Positions 34,590-43,600 of a DNA stretch of 64,000 nt are shown here, piece after piece. The DNA is taken from positions 248,001-312,000 of the forward strand of contig JAKQIT010000074.1 of assembly GCA_029556915.1 (NCBI GenBank), given 5' to 3'. Numbering within the stretch: position 1 is the first letter of the stretch; each line of letters opens with the position of its first letter. Below the pieces are notes generated by a model. That model was not told the DNA's origin and made no database searches. It saw only the letters and a list, made by a program, of their open reading frames with translations. Position numbers and translations under genes: made by a program. This DNA is from Pseudomonadota bacterium (lineage in GTDB: Bacteria > Pseudomonadota > Gammaproteobacteria > Burkholderiales > Methylophilaceae).

Positions 34590-34842
34590 TAAAAACTAGG
34601 CAATTTTATGCGTTTTTAAAAGGGATTTTAAACGTGCTTTAAGTGTGTTTACTGCAATAAATGGTTGCATACAACCATTGGCTGAATTCAGCCAAAATTG
34701 AGTTTGCTTGTGTTTTTGTAACTGATTGAATGAAAAGAGTAATTTAATTGGCATAGGTTTTGCTAATAATACATAGCGTAGATCTCCAAAATTTCGCTCC
34801 CTTCGCCCGCAATGCACTGCGTATGTATTGCGGGATTTTTTT
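34590..34842 (+). ncRNA. Candidate structured RNA upstream of map
   Basis: In the 499-base rnhB-map gap the plus strand carries two touching perfect palindromes: AATGGTTG-CATA-CAACCATT (34660-34679) and TTGGCTGAATTCAGCCAA (34678-34695). It ends in an intrinsic terminator at 34806-34842. No plus-strand gene precedes it. A small RNA or a map leader with an attenuator is possible; no promoter could be chosen. A 73-codon minus-strand open frame covers the same bases but looks fortuitous. Confidence 0.35.
34806..34842 (+). terminator. Plus-strand intrinsic terminator upstream of map
   Basis: Arms CCCGCAAT and ATTGCGGG around a 13-base loop, then ATTTTTTT. It points in the plus direction, 110 bases before the map start, with no recognised plus-strand gene immediately upstream. 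Confidence 0.75.
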
Positions 34843-34952
34843 ACCTCACTATTGTAGCCACTCGTCTAACAAAAATGCTTTTTAGTCGAATGAAAAATCA
34901 CTTGCTAGGCTATGCTAAAATAGCGTCTGTTATTTATCCTATTTTTAAGCCC

Positions 34953-35756
34953 ATGGCCGTTACAATCAAAAATCAGCAAGACATCGAAAAAATGCGCATC
35001 GCCGGTAAATTGGCGTCCGAAGTGCTAGATTACATCGCGCCGTTTGTGGTGCATGGCGTCACTACAGATCAACTCGATAAGCTTTGCCATGATTACATGG
35101 TGGATGTGCAAAAAACGATTCCCGCGCCGCTTAATTACGCGCCTGATGGCCATAAACCTTATCCAAAGTCTATTTGCACTTCGATTAACCAGCAAATTTG
35201 TCACGGTGTGCCCAGTGATAAAGCCTTGAAAAATGGCGATATTTTAAATATTGACATCACAGTAATAAAAGATGGCTACCACGGCGACACCAGCCGTATG
35301 TTTTATGTGGGCGAAGTCACCAATCAAGCCAAACGCTTGTGCGAAATTACCTACCAAGCCATGTGGATTGGCATTAGCAAGGTTAAGCCCGGCTCAACGC
35401 TAGGCGATATTGGCTACGCCATTCAAACCTTTGCTGAAAAAAGCGGCTATAGCGTGGTGCGCGAGTTTTGCGGGCACGGCATTGGCAAAGTGTTTCATGA
35501 AGAGCCGCAAGTGCTGCACTATGGCAAGCCAGGCGCAGGTTTGGTGCTTAAAGCCGGCATGATGTTTACCATTGAGCCCATGATTAACGCGGGCAAGCGC
35601 GATATTAAACAAATGCCCGATGGCTGGACGATTGTGACCAAAGACCGCAGCTTATCCGCGCAGTGGGAACACACCCTTTTAGTCACAGAAACTGGCTTTG
35701 AGGTGATGACATTATCCAGTGGCTCACCTGCGATACCTGATTTTGTGAAGCAATAA
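34953..35756 (+). CDS. map: Methionine aminopeptidase
   Basis: Removes N-terminal methionine from new proteins. I start at ATG 34953 (MAVTIKNQQDIEKMRIAGKL, 267 residues), the normal type I length; the longer in-frame start at 34812 would pass through the upstream terminator and is rejected. Metal ligands are in DITVIKDGYHGDTSRMF (two aspartates), GHGIGKVFHEEP (histidine) and FTIEPMINAG and WEHTLLVTE (glutamates). A basal substrate histidine is in NQQICHGVPSD. Its stop codon overlaps the glnD start (TAATG). Confidence 0.95.
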   Translation: MAVTIKNQQDIEKMRIAGKLASEVLDYIAPFVVHGVTTDQLDKLCHDYMVDVQKTIPAPLNYAPDGHKPYPKSICTSINQQICHGVPSDKALKNGDILNIDITVIKDGYHGDTSRMFYVGEVTNQAKRLCEITYQAMWIGISKVKPGSTLGDIGYAIQTFAEKSGYSVVREFCGHGIGKVFHEEPQVLHYGKPGAGLVLKAGMMFTIEPMINAGKRDIKQMPDGWTIVTKDRSLSAQWEHTLLVTETGFEVMTLSSGSPAIPDFVKQ

Positions 35757-38356
35757 TGTCAAAAAGCGTTGCCGACTATATCCCCGCATGGCGGCAACAG
35801 CTTAAAACAGGCTTTGAGGTACTCAAGGCCGACTTTACCCAAAAACCTAACGCCAAACGATTATTTAAACAGCATTGTCTGCTGATTGATGATTTACTGG
35901 CGCAAATGTGGGCGCAAACAGGCATTGATGCGCAATGCTGCCTGATTGCAGTGGGTGGCTATGGGCGTGGCGAGCTATACCCACATTCTGACATTGATTT
36001 GCTCATTTTACTGCCCGAAACTGCGCAAAATAATGCCGCAATTAACAGCCGCATAGAAACGCTGATTGGCCTATTTTGGGATATTGGCTTGCAAGTGGGC
36101 AATAGCGTGCGCACCTTAAGCGAGTGCATTATTGAGGCAAAAAAAGACCTGACCGTACAAACTAACTTGATGGAGTCGCGCTTTTTAACTGGCAACAATC
36201 CACTTTATGATCAATTTGCGCAAGCCATTGATGAAACGCTTGCCAGCCCTGAAATCAAACGCAAGTTTTACAACTCAAAATGCAAAGAGCAAACGCAGCG
36301 CCACCAAAAATTTAACGACACCGCTTATAACTTAGAACCCAATATTAAGGAAAGCCCTGGTGGACTGCGCGATTTACACACCATTTTGTGGATTGCGCAT
36401 AGCCTCAATATGCCAGATGCAAGGCGTACACCGAACACTTGGGGGCATTTAACCAAGCTTAATATTCTCACCCCATTAGAAGCAAGGCAAATTCAGCGCC
36501 ATCAACTAAGTTTGCAATTACTGCGCATTCGCCTACATTTTTTAAGTAACCGTCGTGAAGACCGCCTGCTATTTGACTATCAAAATACGCTGGCCGCCGA
36601 TTTAGGTTTTATCAACACGCCACGCAAACGCGCCAGCGAGCAGTTGATGCAAAATTACTACCGCAGCGTAAAGTTTGTACGGCTCATCAATGAGATTTTG
36701 CTGAAATCGTTTGAGGTGATTATGACTAAATCACCTAGCATTCAACCAATTAACGCGCGATTTATTGCCTATAACCACTTGCTAGAAGCTAAAAATGCTA
36801 ACTTGCTACAGCGTCAACCCAGCGCCATTTTAGAAGCGTTTTTATTGCTACAACAACACCCAGAACTGACTGGCATGGGGGCAACTTTGCTACGCAACTT
36901 GCAACGGGTTAAACCGTTAGTAAATCGTGAATTTAGACAAGATGCCCACAATAAAAAATTGTTCATCAACATTTTATCTCAGCCAAATGGCGTTAACCAT
37001 GCCTTGCGCGCCATGAATCGCTATGGCATTTTAGGAGCGTATATCCCGGCGTTTGGGCGCATTATTGGCCAAATGCAGCATGATTTATTTCATGTTTATA
37101 CCGTTGATGAACATATATTAAATGTGCTGGCCAATTTACGCCGCTTTAGCAAGCCTGAGCTCAAACACGAGTTTCCTGTTTGTAGCCAATTATTTGCTCA
37201 ATTTGATGCACCGCATTTACTCTACTTAGCAGCACTATTTCATGACATTGCTAAAGGTCGCGGTGGCGACCACTCCACGCTCGGCACGGTGGATGCACTA
37301 AAATTTTGCAAATTACACCACTTACCCAAGGCAGATAGCGCCCTGGTGGCTTGGTTGGTTGAATCGCATCTTAAAATGTCCGCCACTGCGCAAAAGTCAG
37401 ATTTATCTGACCCTAACGTGATTGAGCATTTTGCACAATTTGTGCATAACGAGCGCCAACTCACCGCGCTGTACTTACTCACCGTGGCGGATATTCGCGG
37501 TACCAGCCCATTAGTATGGAACGCATGGAAAGCCCGTTTGCTAGAGAGCCTATTTAACGCCACCAAAAAAGCCTTGGCGAATCAAGCCGAATACGTGCAA
37601 CAAGCCACCAATACGCGCAAGCAAGAAGCCGCCAGCAAACTCAAGCAATATGGCCTCAGCGCGCACTCTTACGAGCAGCTTTGGCAAACATTTGGCACAC
37701 ACTATTTTATCCGCCATGAAAGCGATGAAATTGCATGGCATAGCCGCTTGCTCACGCCCCATTTAAATGCGGCTAAAGCCATAGTACGCGCCCGATTAAG
37801 CCCTAGTGGTGATGGCATACAAGTGATGATTTACGCCAAAGATAAGCACGATTTATTTGCGCGCATTTGTAACTTTTTTGACCACATGAGCTACAGCATT
37901 GTAGAGGCAAAAATTTACACCACCAACCACGATTACGCGCTAGATACCTTTATTGTGCTGGACCAATCAGGCAAATCAGTCAGTTACAGCGGCTTGCTTA
38001 AATTTATTGAGCAAGAACTCACGCAAAAATTAGTCAGCGATGCGCCACTTGAAGCCCCGCTTAAAGGCCGCGTGAGCCGCCAAGTAAAACACATGCCAAT
38101 TGAAACACAAGTGCTGATTACCCAAGAAGCCAACCAAAAACAGCATAAGCTCGATATTGTGGCCAACGATAGACCCGGCTTGCTGGCGACGCTGGCGCGC
38201 ATTTTTTGGCTACATGGCATTGATTTACACAACGCTAAAATTAATACGCTAGGCAAGCGCGCCGAAGATAGCTTTATTATTTCTGCGCAAAAAAACCAAA
38301 CACTAGACACCCCAAAAATTGACGCACTTAAAACCGCTATTTTGGCTGAAATATAA
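35756..38356 (+). CDS. glnD: PII uridylyltransferase/uridylyl-removing enzyme GlnD
   Basis: Senses glutamine and modifies PII proteins to control nitrogen assimilation. The 866-residue protein has all four domains: nucleotidyltransferase (GGYGRGELYPHSDIDLLI, 67-84), HD hydrolase (LAALFHDIAKGRGGDHS, about 490-506), and two C-terminal ACT domains (about 685-760 and 795-866, with DRPGLLATLARIFW in the second). It overlaps map by one base, so map-glnD forms a coupled pair, as in many proteobacteria. Confidence 0.96.
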   Translation: MSKSVADYIPAWRQQLKTGFEVLKADFTQKPNAKRLFKQHCLLIDDLLAQMWAQTGIDAQCCLIAVGGYGRGELYPHSDIDLLILLPETAQNNAAINSRIETLIGLFWDIGLQVGNSVRTLSECIIEAKKDLTVQTNLMESRFLTGNNPLYDQFAQAIDETLASPEIKRKFYNSKCKEQTQRHQKFNDTAYNLEPNIKESPGGLRDLHTILWIAHSLNMPDARRTPNTWGHLTKLNILTPLEARQIQRHQLSLQLLRIRLHFLSNRREDRLLFDYQNTLAADLGFINTPRKRASEQLMQNYYRSVKFVRLINEILLKSFEVIMTKSPSIQPINARFIAYNHLLEAKNANLLQRQPSAILEAFLLLQQHPELTGMGATLLRNLQRVKPLVNREFRQDAHNKKLFINILSQPNGVNHALRAMNRYGILGAYIPAFGRIIGQMQHDLFHVYTVDEHILNVLANLRRFSKPELKHEFPVCSQLFAQFDAPHLLYLAALFHDIAKGRGGDHSTLGTVDALKFCKLHHLPKADSALVAWLVESHLKMSATAQKSDLSDPNVIEHFAQFVHNERQLTALYLLTVADIRGTSPLVWNAWKARLLESLFNATKKALANQAEYVQQATNTRKQEAASKLKQYGLSAHSYEQLWQTFGTHYFIRHESDEIAWHSRLLTPHLNAAKAIVRARLSPSGDGIQVMIYAKDKHDLFARICNFFDHMSYSIVEAKIYTTNHDYALDTFIVLDQSGKSVSYSGLLKFIEQELTQKLVSDAPLEAPLKGRVSRQVKHMPIETQVLITQEANQKQHKLDIVANDRPGLLATLARIFWLHGIDLHNAKINTLGKRAEDSFIISAQKNQTLDTPKIDALKTAILAEI

Positions 38357-38364
38357 GGCAAAAA

Positions 38365-38435
38365 TCGCCCGAGGATTTTTTATGCCTCTGCAAGCCGCAT
38401 AGAATAAGGCTCGCAGAGGTGGTGAAATGATGTTG
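38365..38435 (+). repeat. Palindromic repeat family copy (glnD-cupin gap)
   Basis: Flank CGCCCGAGGATTTTTTATG, core 38384-38418 with arms CCTCTGCAAGCC and GGCTCGCAGAGG and loop GCATAGAATAA. The right flank TGGTGAAATGATGTTGTG matches the copy upstream of rnhB. The loop is shared, inverted, with the copy inside pabB. Confidence 0.87.
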
Positions 38436-38454
38436 TGTTATTTCAATACATTTT

Positions 38455-38727
38455 TTAATCAAAATGATAATGCTTGCGCAGGGCTTTTTTAACCTGCCAA
38501 GTGCAACTTAGCCCAGTGGGAAAAGTCACTAAATCGCCCGCGCCAAAGCTCACCGATTCGCCACCTTTTTCTATCACCGTGACTTCGCCTTCTAAAATAT
38601 AGGCGATTTCTTGCGAGCTATAACTCCACGGAAACTCGGAAACTTCTTTGGTCCAAATCGGCCAGCTAGTGACCCCTAAAGACTTCAACTTTTCTGCACT
38701 CGGTTTTTCTACGGTAATTTTAGGCAT
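38455..38727 (-). CDS. Cupin-domain protein (DUF861 type), paralogue 1
   Basis: A 90-residue single-cupin protein. Its start is ATG 38727 (MPKITVEKPSAEKLKSLGVT), with AAGGAG eight bases upstream. The fold is shown by SQEIAYILEGEVTVIEKGGESVSFGAGDLVTFPTGLS-type sequence: tyrosine-leucine-glutamate-glycine turn and the G-D-x-V-x-F-P strand. The DUF861 cupins have lost most metal-binding histidines, as here. It is a paralogue of the next gene upstream. Substrate unknown; a sugar- or small-carboxylate-binding role is only a guess from the fold. Confidence 0.85.
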   Translation of the reverse strand: MPKITVEKPSAEKLKSLGVTSWPIWTKEVSEFPWSYSSQEIAYILEGEVTVIEKGGESVSFGAGDLVTFPTGLSCTWQVKKALRKHYHFD

Positions 38728-38750
38728 GGCGCGCACTCCTTACAAAAACA

Positions 38751-38785
38751 AATAAAGCCTTGATAAATATCTCAAGGCTTTATTT
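38751..38785 (-). terminator. Terminator between the two cupin genes
   Basis: AATAAAGCCTTGA and TCAAGGCTTTATT form a 13-pair stem around a short loop. On the minus strand T-rich sequence follows. It ends transcription of paralogue 2, so the two cupins are probably separate transcripts. Confidence 0.82.
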
Positions 38786-38822
38786 TATGCCACCTTTAAA
38801 AAATGGCAACTACAAACAATAA

Positions 38823-39101
38823 TTAAGAATGTTTGTAGTGTTTTTTCAATTGTTTAGTCACTTCCCAGTTTGATTTCAAACCTTTTGGAAATACCACAAA
38901 ATCGCCCGCTTTAACGACAACGGTTTCGCCGCCTACTGGCGTTACGCGAATTTCACCTTCAAGCAAATAAGCGCTTTCTGTAGCTGAGTCAAAATTCAAT
39001 GGGAATTTTGATGGTGCGCAATCCCAGATAGACCAGTTTGCTACGCCGAGTGATTTTAGTTTTTCTTCAGATGGATTATGGTCGATGATAATTTGTGTCA
39101 T
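38823..39101 (-). CDS. Cupin-domain protein (DUF861 type), paralogue 2
   Basis: A 92-residue cupin closely related to the downstream gene: both open with S-x-E-KLKSLGV and a W-x-I-W motif and share the AYLLEGE/AYILEGE strand and VVFPKGL/VTFPTGL end. MTQIIIDHNPSEEKLKSLGV is the start. The pair looks like a tandem duplication followed by divergence, with a terminator between the copies. Function unknown. The gene is read away from tRNA-Ser on the same strand. Confidence 0.85.
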   Translation of the reverse strand: MTQIIIDHNPSEEKLKSLGVANWSIWDCAPSKFPLNFDSATESAYLLEGEIRVTPVGGETVVVKAGDFVVFPKGLKSNWEVTKQLKKHYKHS

Positions 39102-39130
39102 GTGATTTCCTTAAATAAAAAACGATGTCT

Positions 39131-39160
39131 TTAAAAATAAATGCCGCTTAAAGCGGCATT
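39131..39160 (-). terminator. Terminator of tRNA-Ser
   Basis: AATGCCGCTT and AAGCGGCATT form a perfect stem; on the minus strand TTATTTTT follows. It starts seven bases after the encoded CCA end of the tRNA. Confidence 0.88.
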
Positions 39161-39166
39161 AAAATT

Positions 39167-39256
39167 TGGCGGAAGAGGTGAGATTCGAACTCACGGTGGG
39201 CGTGAACCCACGACAGTTTTCAAGACTGTAGCATTAAACCGCTCTGCCACTCTTCC
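39167..39256 (-). tRNA. tRNA-Ser (TGA anticodon)
   Basis: A 90-base minus-strand tRNA with acceptor stem GGAAGAG paired to CTCTTCC, an encoded CCA end, a long variable arm (CGTGGGTTCACGCCCACCG) typical of serine tRNAs, and the T arm GAGTTCGAATCTC. The anticodon stem ACAGT/ACTGT encloses CTTGAAA, giving anticodon TGA. Confidence 0.94.
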
Positions 39257-39300
39257 TATTACTATTTATAACATTTTTTGCCGTAACGACTTTCACCATC

Positions 39301-39355
39301 ACAGTCTTGCAAGACTATAGCATGCCATTTATTCAAACGCGCTCTGCCACTCTTA
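39301..39355 (-). pseudogene. Degenerate tRNA-Ser remnant
   Basis: Just upstream of the intact tRNA-Ser the sequence CGCTCTGCCACTCTT and an ACAGTCTTGCAAGACT anticodon-arm-like stretch recur, in the same order and orientation. The variable arm, T arm and 3' acceptor half are missing. It looks like the remains of a tandem tRNA duplication. Confidence 0.7.
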
Positions 39356-39461
39356 CATTTTTGTTCGCTTGACTAATCACTCAGCCCGCGAGATAAGGCG
39401 GCATTATAGCAAAGAAATGTGGCTTTGAATATTGAGCTGGAAAATATTTAGAAGAATAAGC

Positions 39462-39499
39462 AAATAAAAAAGTCATGGTTAAAAGTTTAACCATGACTT
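39462..39499 (-). terminator. Terminator of the surface-protein operon
   Basis: AAGTCATGGTTAAA and TTTAACCATGACTT form a perfect 14-pair stem around AG. On the minus strand TTTTTTATTT follows. It lies 45 bases beyond the OmpA-family gene stop. The rest of the gap back to the tRNA remnant holds nothing I recognise. Confidence 0.9.
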
Positions 39500-39544
39500 G
39501 ATGTGACAACTAAAACGCTAGTTTAAGCGTATTGAAGTTTACAA

Positions 39545-40657
39545 TTATTGGTTAGGGTTGCGCTTTTTAACACCTTGTACTTCAACAAGAACTCTACGGT
39601 TAGGCTGTAAACATTCAGTCAACGCTTTTGTAACTTTAGTTGATGTTCCACAATCCGCCACTTGATCAGCCTCACCCTTGCCTACTGCCTCAATATCACT
39701 AGCAACACCTTTGCTCTGCAGGTAACTTTTTACAGTCTGCGCACGGCGCTCAGAAAGTGCCTGATTGTATTCCTCACTGCCTAAGCGATCTGTATAGCCT
39801 GTTAGTTTAATATGATCGATGGTAATAAACGTGCTATTGATGCGCTCTGCCAATTCATCTAAGGTTTTTTTACCAGCTGGTAATAAATCATTACCTGTGG
39901 ATTTATCAAACTTAAACAAGGCATCTGCGGCTAAATCTATATGCTCTACCATTAATGGTTCAAGTACAACTGGTTCAGTAGCAGGTGCTGCTGGCGGTGG
40001 CAGGCAACTATCACCGATAGCTTCTGCTTCTGCAATTAAATCTTCAGCAATTTGCACATAAGGTTTGGCATGACGCCAGCCCTGTTGTTTATGCTCATTA
40101 CCAGCGTGCGCTAATTCCACTTCAGCACAAGCAACTTTTTGTGCATAGCATACTTTTGCTGGGGCTTGCATTAACGTACCAGCCTTAGCCCACAAATCTT
40201 CACGCAATTTATCTGCATTATTTACCAGTGGCGTTTGCTCTGCCGGGTTTGGCGAGCTGTTACTTTCTAGTGCAGTCAATATGGCTGCAGATTGACTCAA
40301 TGCCTCTTGTGGAAAAGCTGAGCGATCATTACGCGTGTACTCATGAAGTGAAACATCTAACCAACATTGTGCTTTTGATAGGGCGTAATCTTTTACAGGT
40401 ATTCCGGTGTCATTTAACGCTTTAATGCGTGCTTGTGTGGCTGTATAAGTAGCCTGATCTGCCTTAATCGCCTGGTCTGTAATACGATCTTTAGCAGCAT
40501 TGAGCGTTGGTTCTGCTTTGGCTTCAACTGCAACAGCTTCTACCGCTTTTGTCGTTGCAGCCGCCTCATCCGCTTGCGCAGGGTTAATCAGTGCAACTAA
40601 CAAACCTACAGTTGTTACGGCACTCAGGCCTGCACGTGTTATCAATTGTTTTTTCAT
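39545..40657 (-). CDS. OmpA-family outer-membrane/peptidoglycan-binding protein
   Basis: A 370-residue exported protein, last gene of the surface operon. A signal peptide (GLSAVTTVGLLVALINPAQA, cleaved at about 29) precedes an alanine-rich helical region (30-110), a cysteine-containing helical domain (KAQCWLDVSLHEYTRND, LMQAPAKVCYAQKVACAEV), and a proline linker (PPPAAPATEPVVLEP). The C-terminal OmpA domain (about 250-365) has LFKFDKSTGNDLLPAGKKTL and LTGYTDRLGSEEYNQALSER, with the aspartate and arginine used to bind peptidoglycan. It probably anchors the operon's surface complex to the wall; that link is inferred from operon position. Confidence 0.88.
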   Translation of the reverse strand: MKKQLITRAGLSAVTTVGLLVALINPAQADEAAATTKAVEAVAVEAKAEPTLNAAKDRITDQAIKADQATYTATQARIKALNDTGIPVKDYALSKAQCWLDVSLHEYTRNDRSAFPQEALSQSAAILTALESNSSPNPAEQTPLVNNADKLREDLWAKAGTLMQAPAKVCYAQKVACAEVELAHAGNEHKQQGWRHAKPYVQIAEDLIAEAEAIGDSCLPPPAAPATEPVVLEPLMVEHIDLAADALFKFDKSTGNDLLPAGKKTLDELAERINSTFITIDHIKLTGYTDRLGSEEYNQALSERRAQTVKSYLQSKGVASDIEAVGKGEADQVADCGTSTKVTKALTECLQPNRRVLVEVQGVKKRNPNQ

Positions 40658-40697
40658 ATTTGCCTCTAAATCAGTCTATAAGTGTTATTTTTTAATA

Positions 40698-43600
40698 TTA
40701 GTTTTTAATTTCTGGTGCGCTATCTGTGCGTTCAAGTGCGCGATTAACCTGCTCATTTTTACCAGCAAATAAATTCTCATCAAATTTTAAGCGCAATCTT
40801 GCATACAACCCTTGCGCGGTGTAATCAGAGCCACTTAAGTCTCTATCAGTAAAGCCTGACCAGTTAAAGCCCACTGAAGCCCATAAATTTGTTTGTAATT
40901 GATAGCCAGCTTCTAAACCGGCAGCCCACTGTTTAGAACTACCTTGTGGGCTATACAACACACTGCCTAGTACGCCTAAGTCCCATTTTTCAGTAATGTC
41001 ATACACCACACGACCACCCAATAAGTAGGCACTGTAGGCTTTGTCTGTTGGCAAAGTGTCATCCGTTGTACGTTTACCCGCCACGCGACCTGTCATCCAC
41101 CATGGTCGGCTTGGATGATAATCCATATGTGCAGACACAATATGGCTATGATAATCTTCACCCATATTGCCTGTAATTGGGTCATCGGCTATTGATTTAT
41201 CATTCACTTTTTTGTATTCATAACGTGCCAAACCATTCCACTGATTATGATCAACAGGTCGCCAAGCGGCACCAATTTGGAAGCGATCTTGGAAAGTATT
41301 ACCCTTATTATTTCCGCTGCTATCCTCGTTATTACGCGTCACCAACAAATAGTTTCGAGTGAGTAATGTCCAATTGCGATCTAACTTACGTGCAAAAGAT
41401 AAAGTATTAAGCCACTGATTCGTTGCCTGATTACCTGGATTTGCATTGTTATCAAATAGACGTCTAAACTCAATCCGTCCTGAAGCTTTCCACAATGGAT
41501 TAACAGCATAATCTACGCCGCCAGTCAGTGCTAAGGCGTTTTGCTGTTCACCTTTAAATATTTTTAGGTATTCAATGCCTGTATTAGCCGTAATGCCTTC
41601 TGCAATATTCCATGTGTTGCGTGCGCCATTGGCTAATTGCATATCACGAATATCAGCTTGCTGCCCAGATAAAGCATCGCGCAGACGATACTCTGTAAAC
41701 AAATTACCGTTTTTCATATAGCTTGTATCAACGCCCGCTGAAAAACTGGTGCTTCGGTCAGCCGCATCTAAAGAATAACTTGACGCTAAACCTGTTTGCG
41801 TTTCTGCACGAGCATATAATCGTGTGCGCTCGGCAATTTGATATTGCGTGCCTAAGACAATACGTTTTTGGTCTTCACCACCGCGCTCTAATAAACCGTC
41901 AAAATTCAGTTTTTCTGTTGCTTGGTAATGAGCCCCTACACCAACGGTAGTTGCATCTAAGCTGTCTGATAAACCTGGACCTCTGCTTGAAACACCAGTT
42001 GAGGCAAACCCATTTTGATCTTGACCTAGCCCATAAAAGCCGCCTGTTTGATTTAACGTGCCACCTAATGGTGTATTATTACCGCCCACTAAAGCTTGTG
42101 GCTCAAAGTTTTCATCCTCTTGAATATGACGCACAAAGCCATCTAAAGTGAGTTTATCTGTCACTTTTGCAGTTACACCAAGTTTTTCACCTGTACGAAC
42201 AGCATCGCCCGCTAGCGCGCGGTCTTCACTGCGAAGGGCTTCACCATACACACCGATGATTTCGCTAAGTTGAATTTTTGCTTTAGCTCCAGCCTCACCT
42301 TTACCGTGTGTATAACCTGTAGCACTGTTGTCAAAGTCTTCGTCAGACCTTGCCCACCAAGCTTTAGCCGACCAAGGTTTTAATGCATCTTGCGCACTTT
42401 TACTAACCAACTCAACTCGATATGCATTTCCATTAACTTCATCTTCAACACTTGCCCCAGATACAGGTGTTGCATAAACATTGCCGTTACTATCGGTATA
42501 AGTTGAAGAGTTAGAGCGTGCAATTTCACCTACCAACATCGTATCTTCACCCAACTTAACGCCGGTGTTGACACTTTGTAAACGATATTTAGATAAAGGG
42601 TTGCGATCCTCAACCCAAGTTCCACCTACCTCGAGGTTATTGGTTAATTTAACCTGACCATCAATACCACCTACCCAGAATTGCTCGCCGTCTTCTTGCT
42701 CGACTTCATAAGTGATTCGTAAAGATTGTCTGTCACCATTTGGTGTTAATGCCATCAATGGTGTTTTAAGTAAAATACGGCCACTAAAAGGTTCAAACAC
42801 GTAATCTTCATAGCGTGCTAAGGTAATCACCTCTTTAATGACATTCAGTTGATCTTTATCACGAATAATAATTTCAACTTTTTCTGAGTTTTCTAATGCA
42901 GAGTTGTTTTTTACCGCAAACGGGCCTGATGTACCGTTACCAGGGTATTCTTCAATTGCTTGTTTTAAGTTGTCACGCACCAAAAAGGCGTTTCCTAGAA
43001 CAGTGCTTTTTTCATAATGCCCTCTAAACCCTGTGGCTGTGCGGTTATATTGACCCAAGTTACGTAATTGCAAACTGGCCACATTACCACCTCCAGTCAT
43101 CTGACTAAAGCCGCTCCCTGTATTAAAATCTCCATACAGAGCATAACTTTTGTCTTTATCTAATCTTACATAAAGCCTGTCACTTGAACGCGCATCGAAT
43201 CCATGAATAGAGCTATCACCATATACTGGGTAAAACTCATCAGGGCGTATGTCGCGCAGTAAGCGCGCACGGGTTTCTTTGTCAGAATCAAAAGCGGCAG
43301 TCAAAAGCACATCACCTTTAATTTTGCCTTTAATAAAGAATGCCGTACGCATTGCAGCATTCGCTTTACCACTTTGGAATTGATTACTCCAACGGCGAAT
43401 TTGTTGTTCAAAGCCATCTTCATTACGATGCGGCGACAAACTGCCAGCAGAAATATTACGTTTACTAATAATACCTTCAATCAAACCTGCAGCTACCATC
43501 TCACGTAATTCAGGTAAAAAACTCACCGTGCCAGCCGCAGTAACATCGCCAGAGGTTATTCTAACTTGCACATCTTGCGGCTCGGCAGGGGCAAGCAGCT

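Noticed and set aside
34596-34817. A 73-codon minus-strand open frame in the rnhB-map gap
   Set aside because: No recognisable domain, no clear ribosome-binding site, and it runs over two perfect palindromes and a plus-strand terminator; kept only as a note under the candidate RNA.
34600-34842. 6S RNA in the rnhB-map gap
   Set aside because: I could not draw the long double-stranded rod with a central bubble that defines 6S RNA.
34812-34952. Longer Map start at 34812
   Set aside because: The extension would be encoded by the terminator and promoter region, and adds 47 residues absent from type I enzymes.
39301-39355. A second functional tRNA
   Set aside because: Only the 5' half and anticodon-arm-like part remain; T arm and 3' acceptor are missing.
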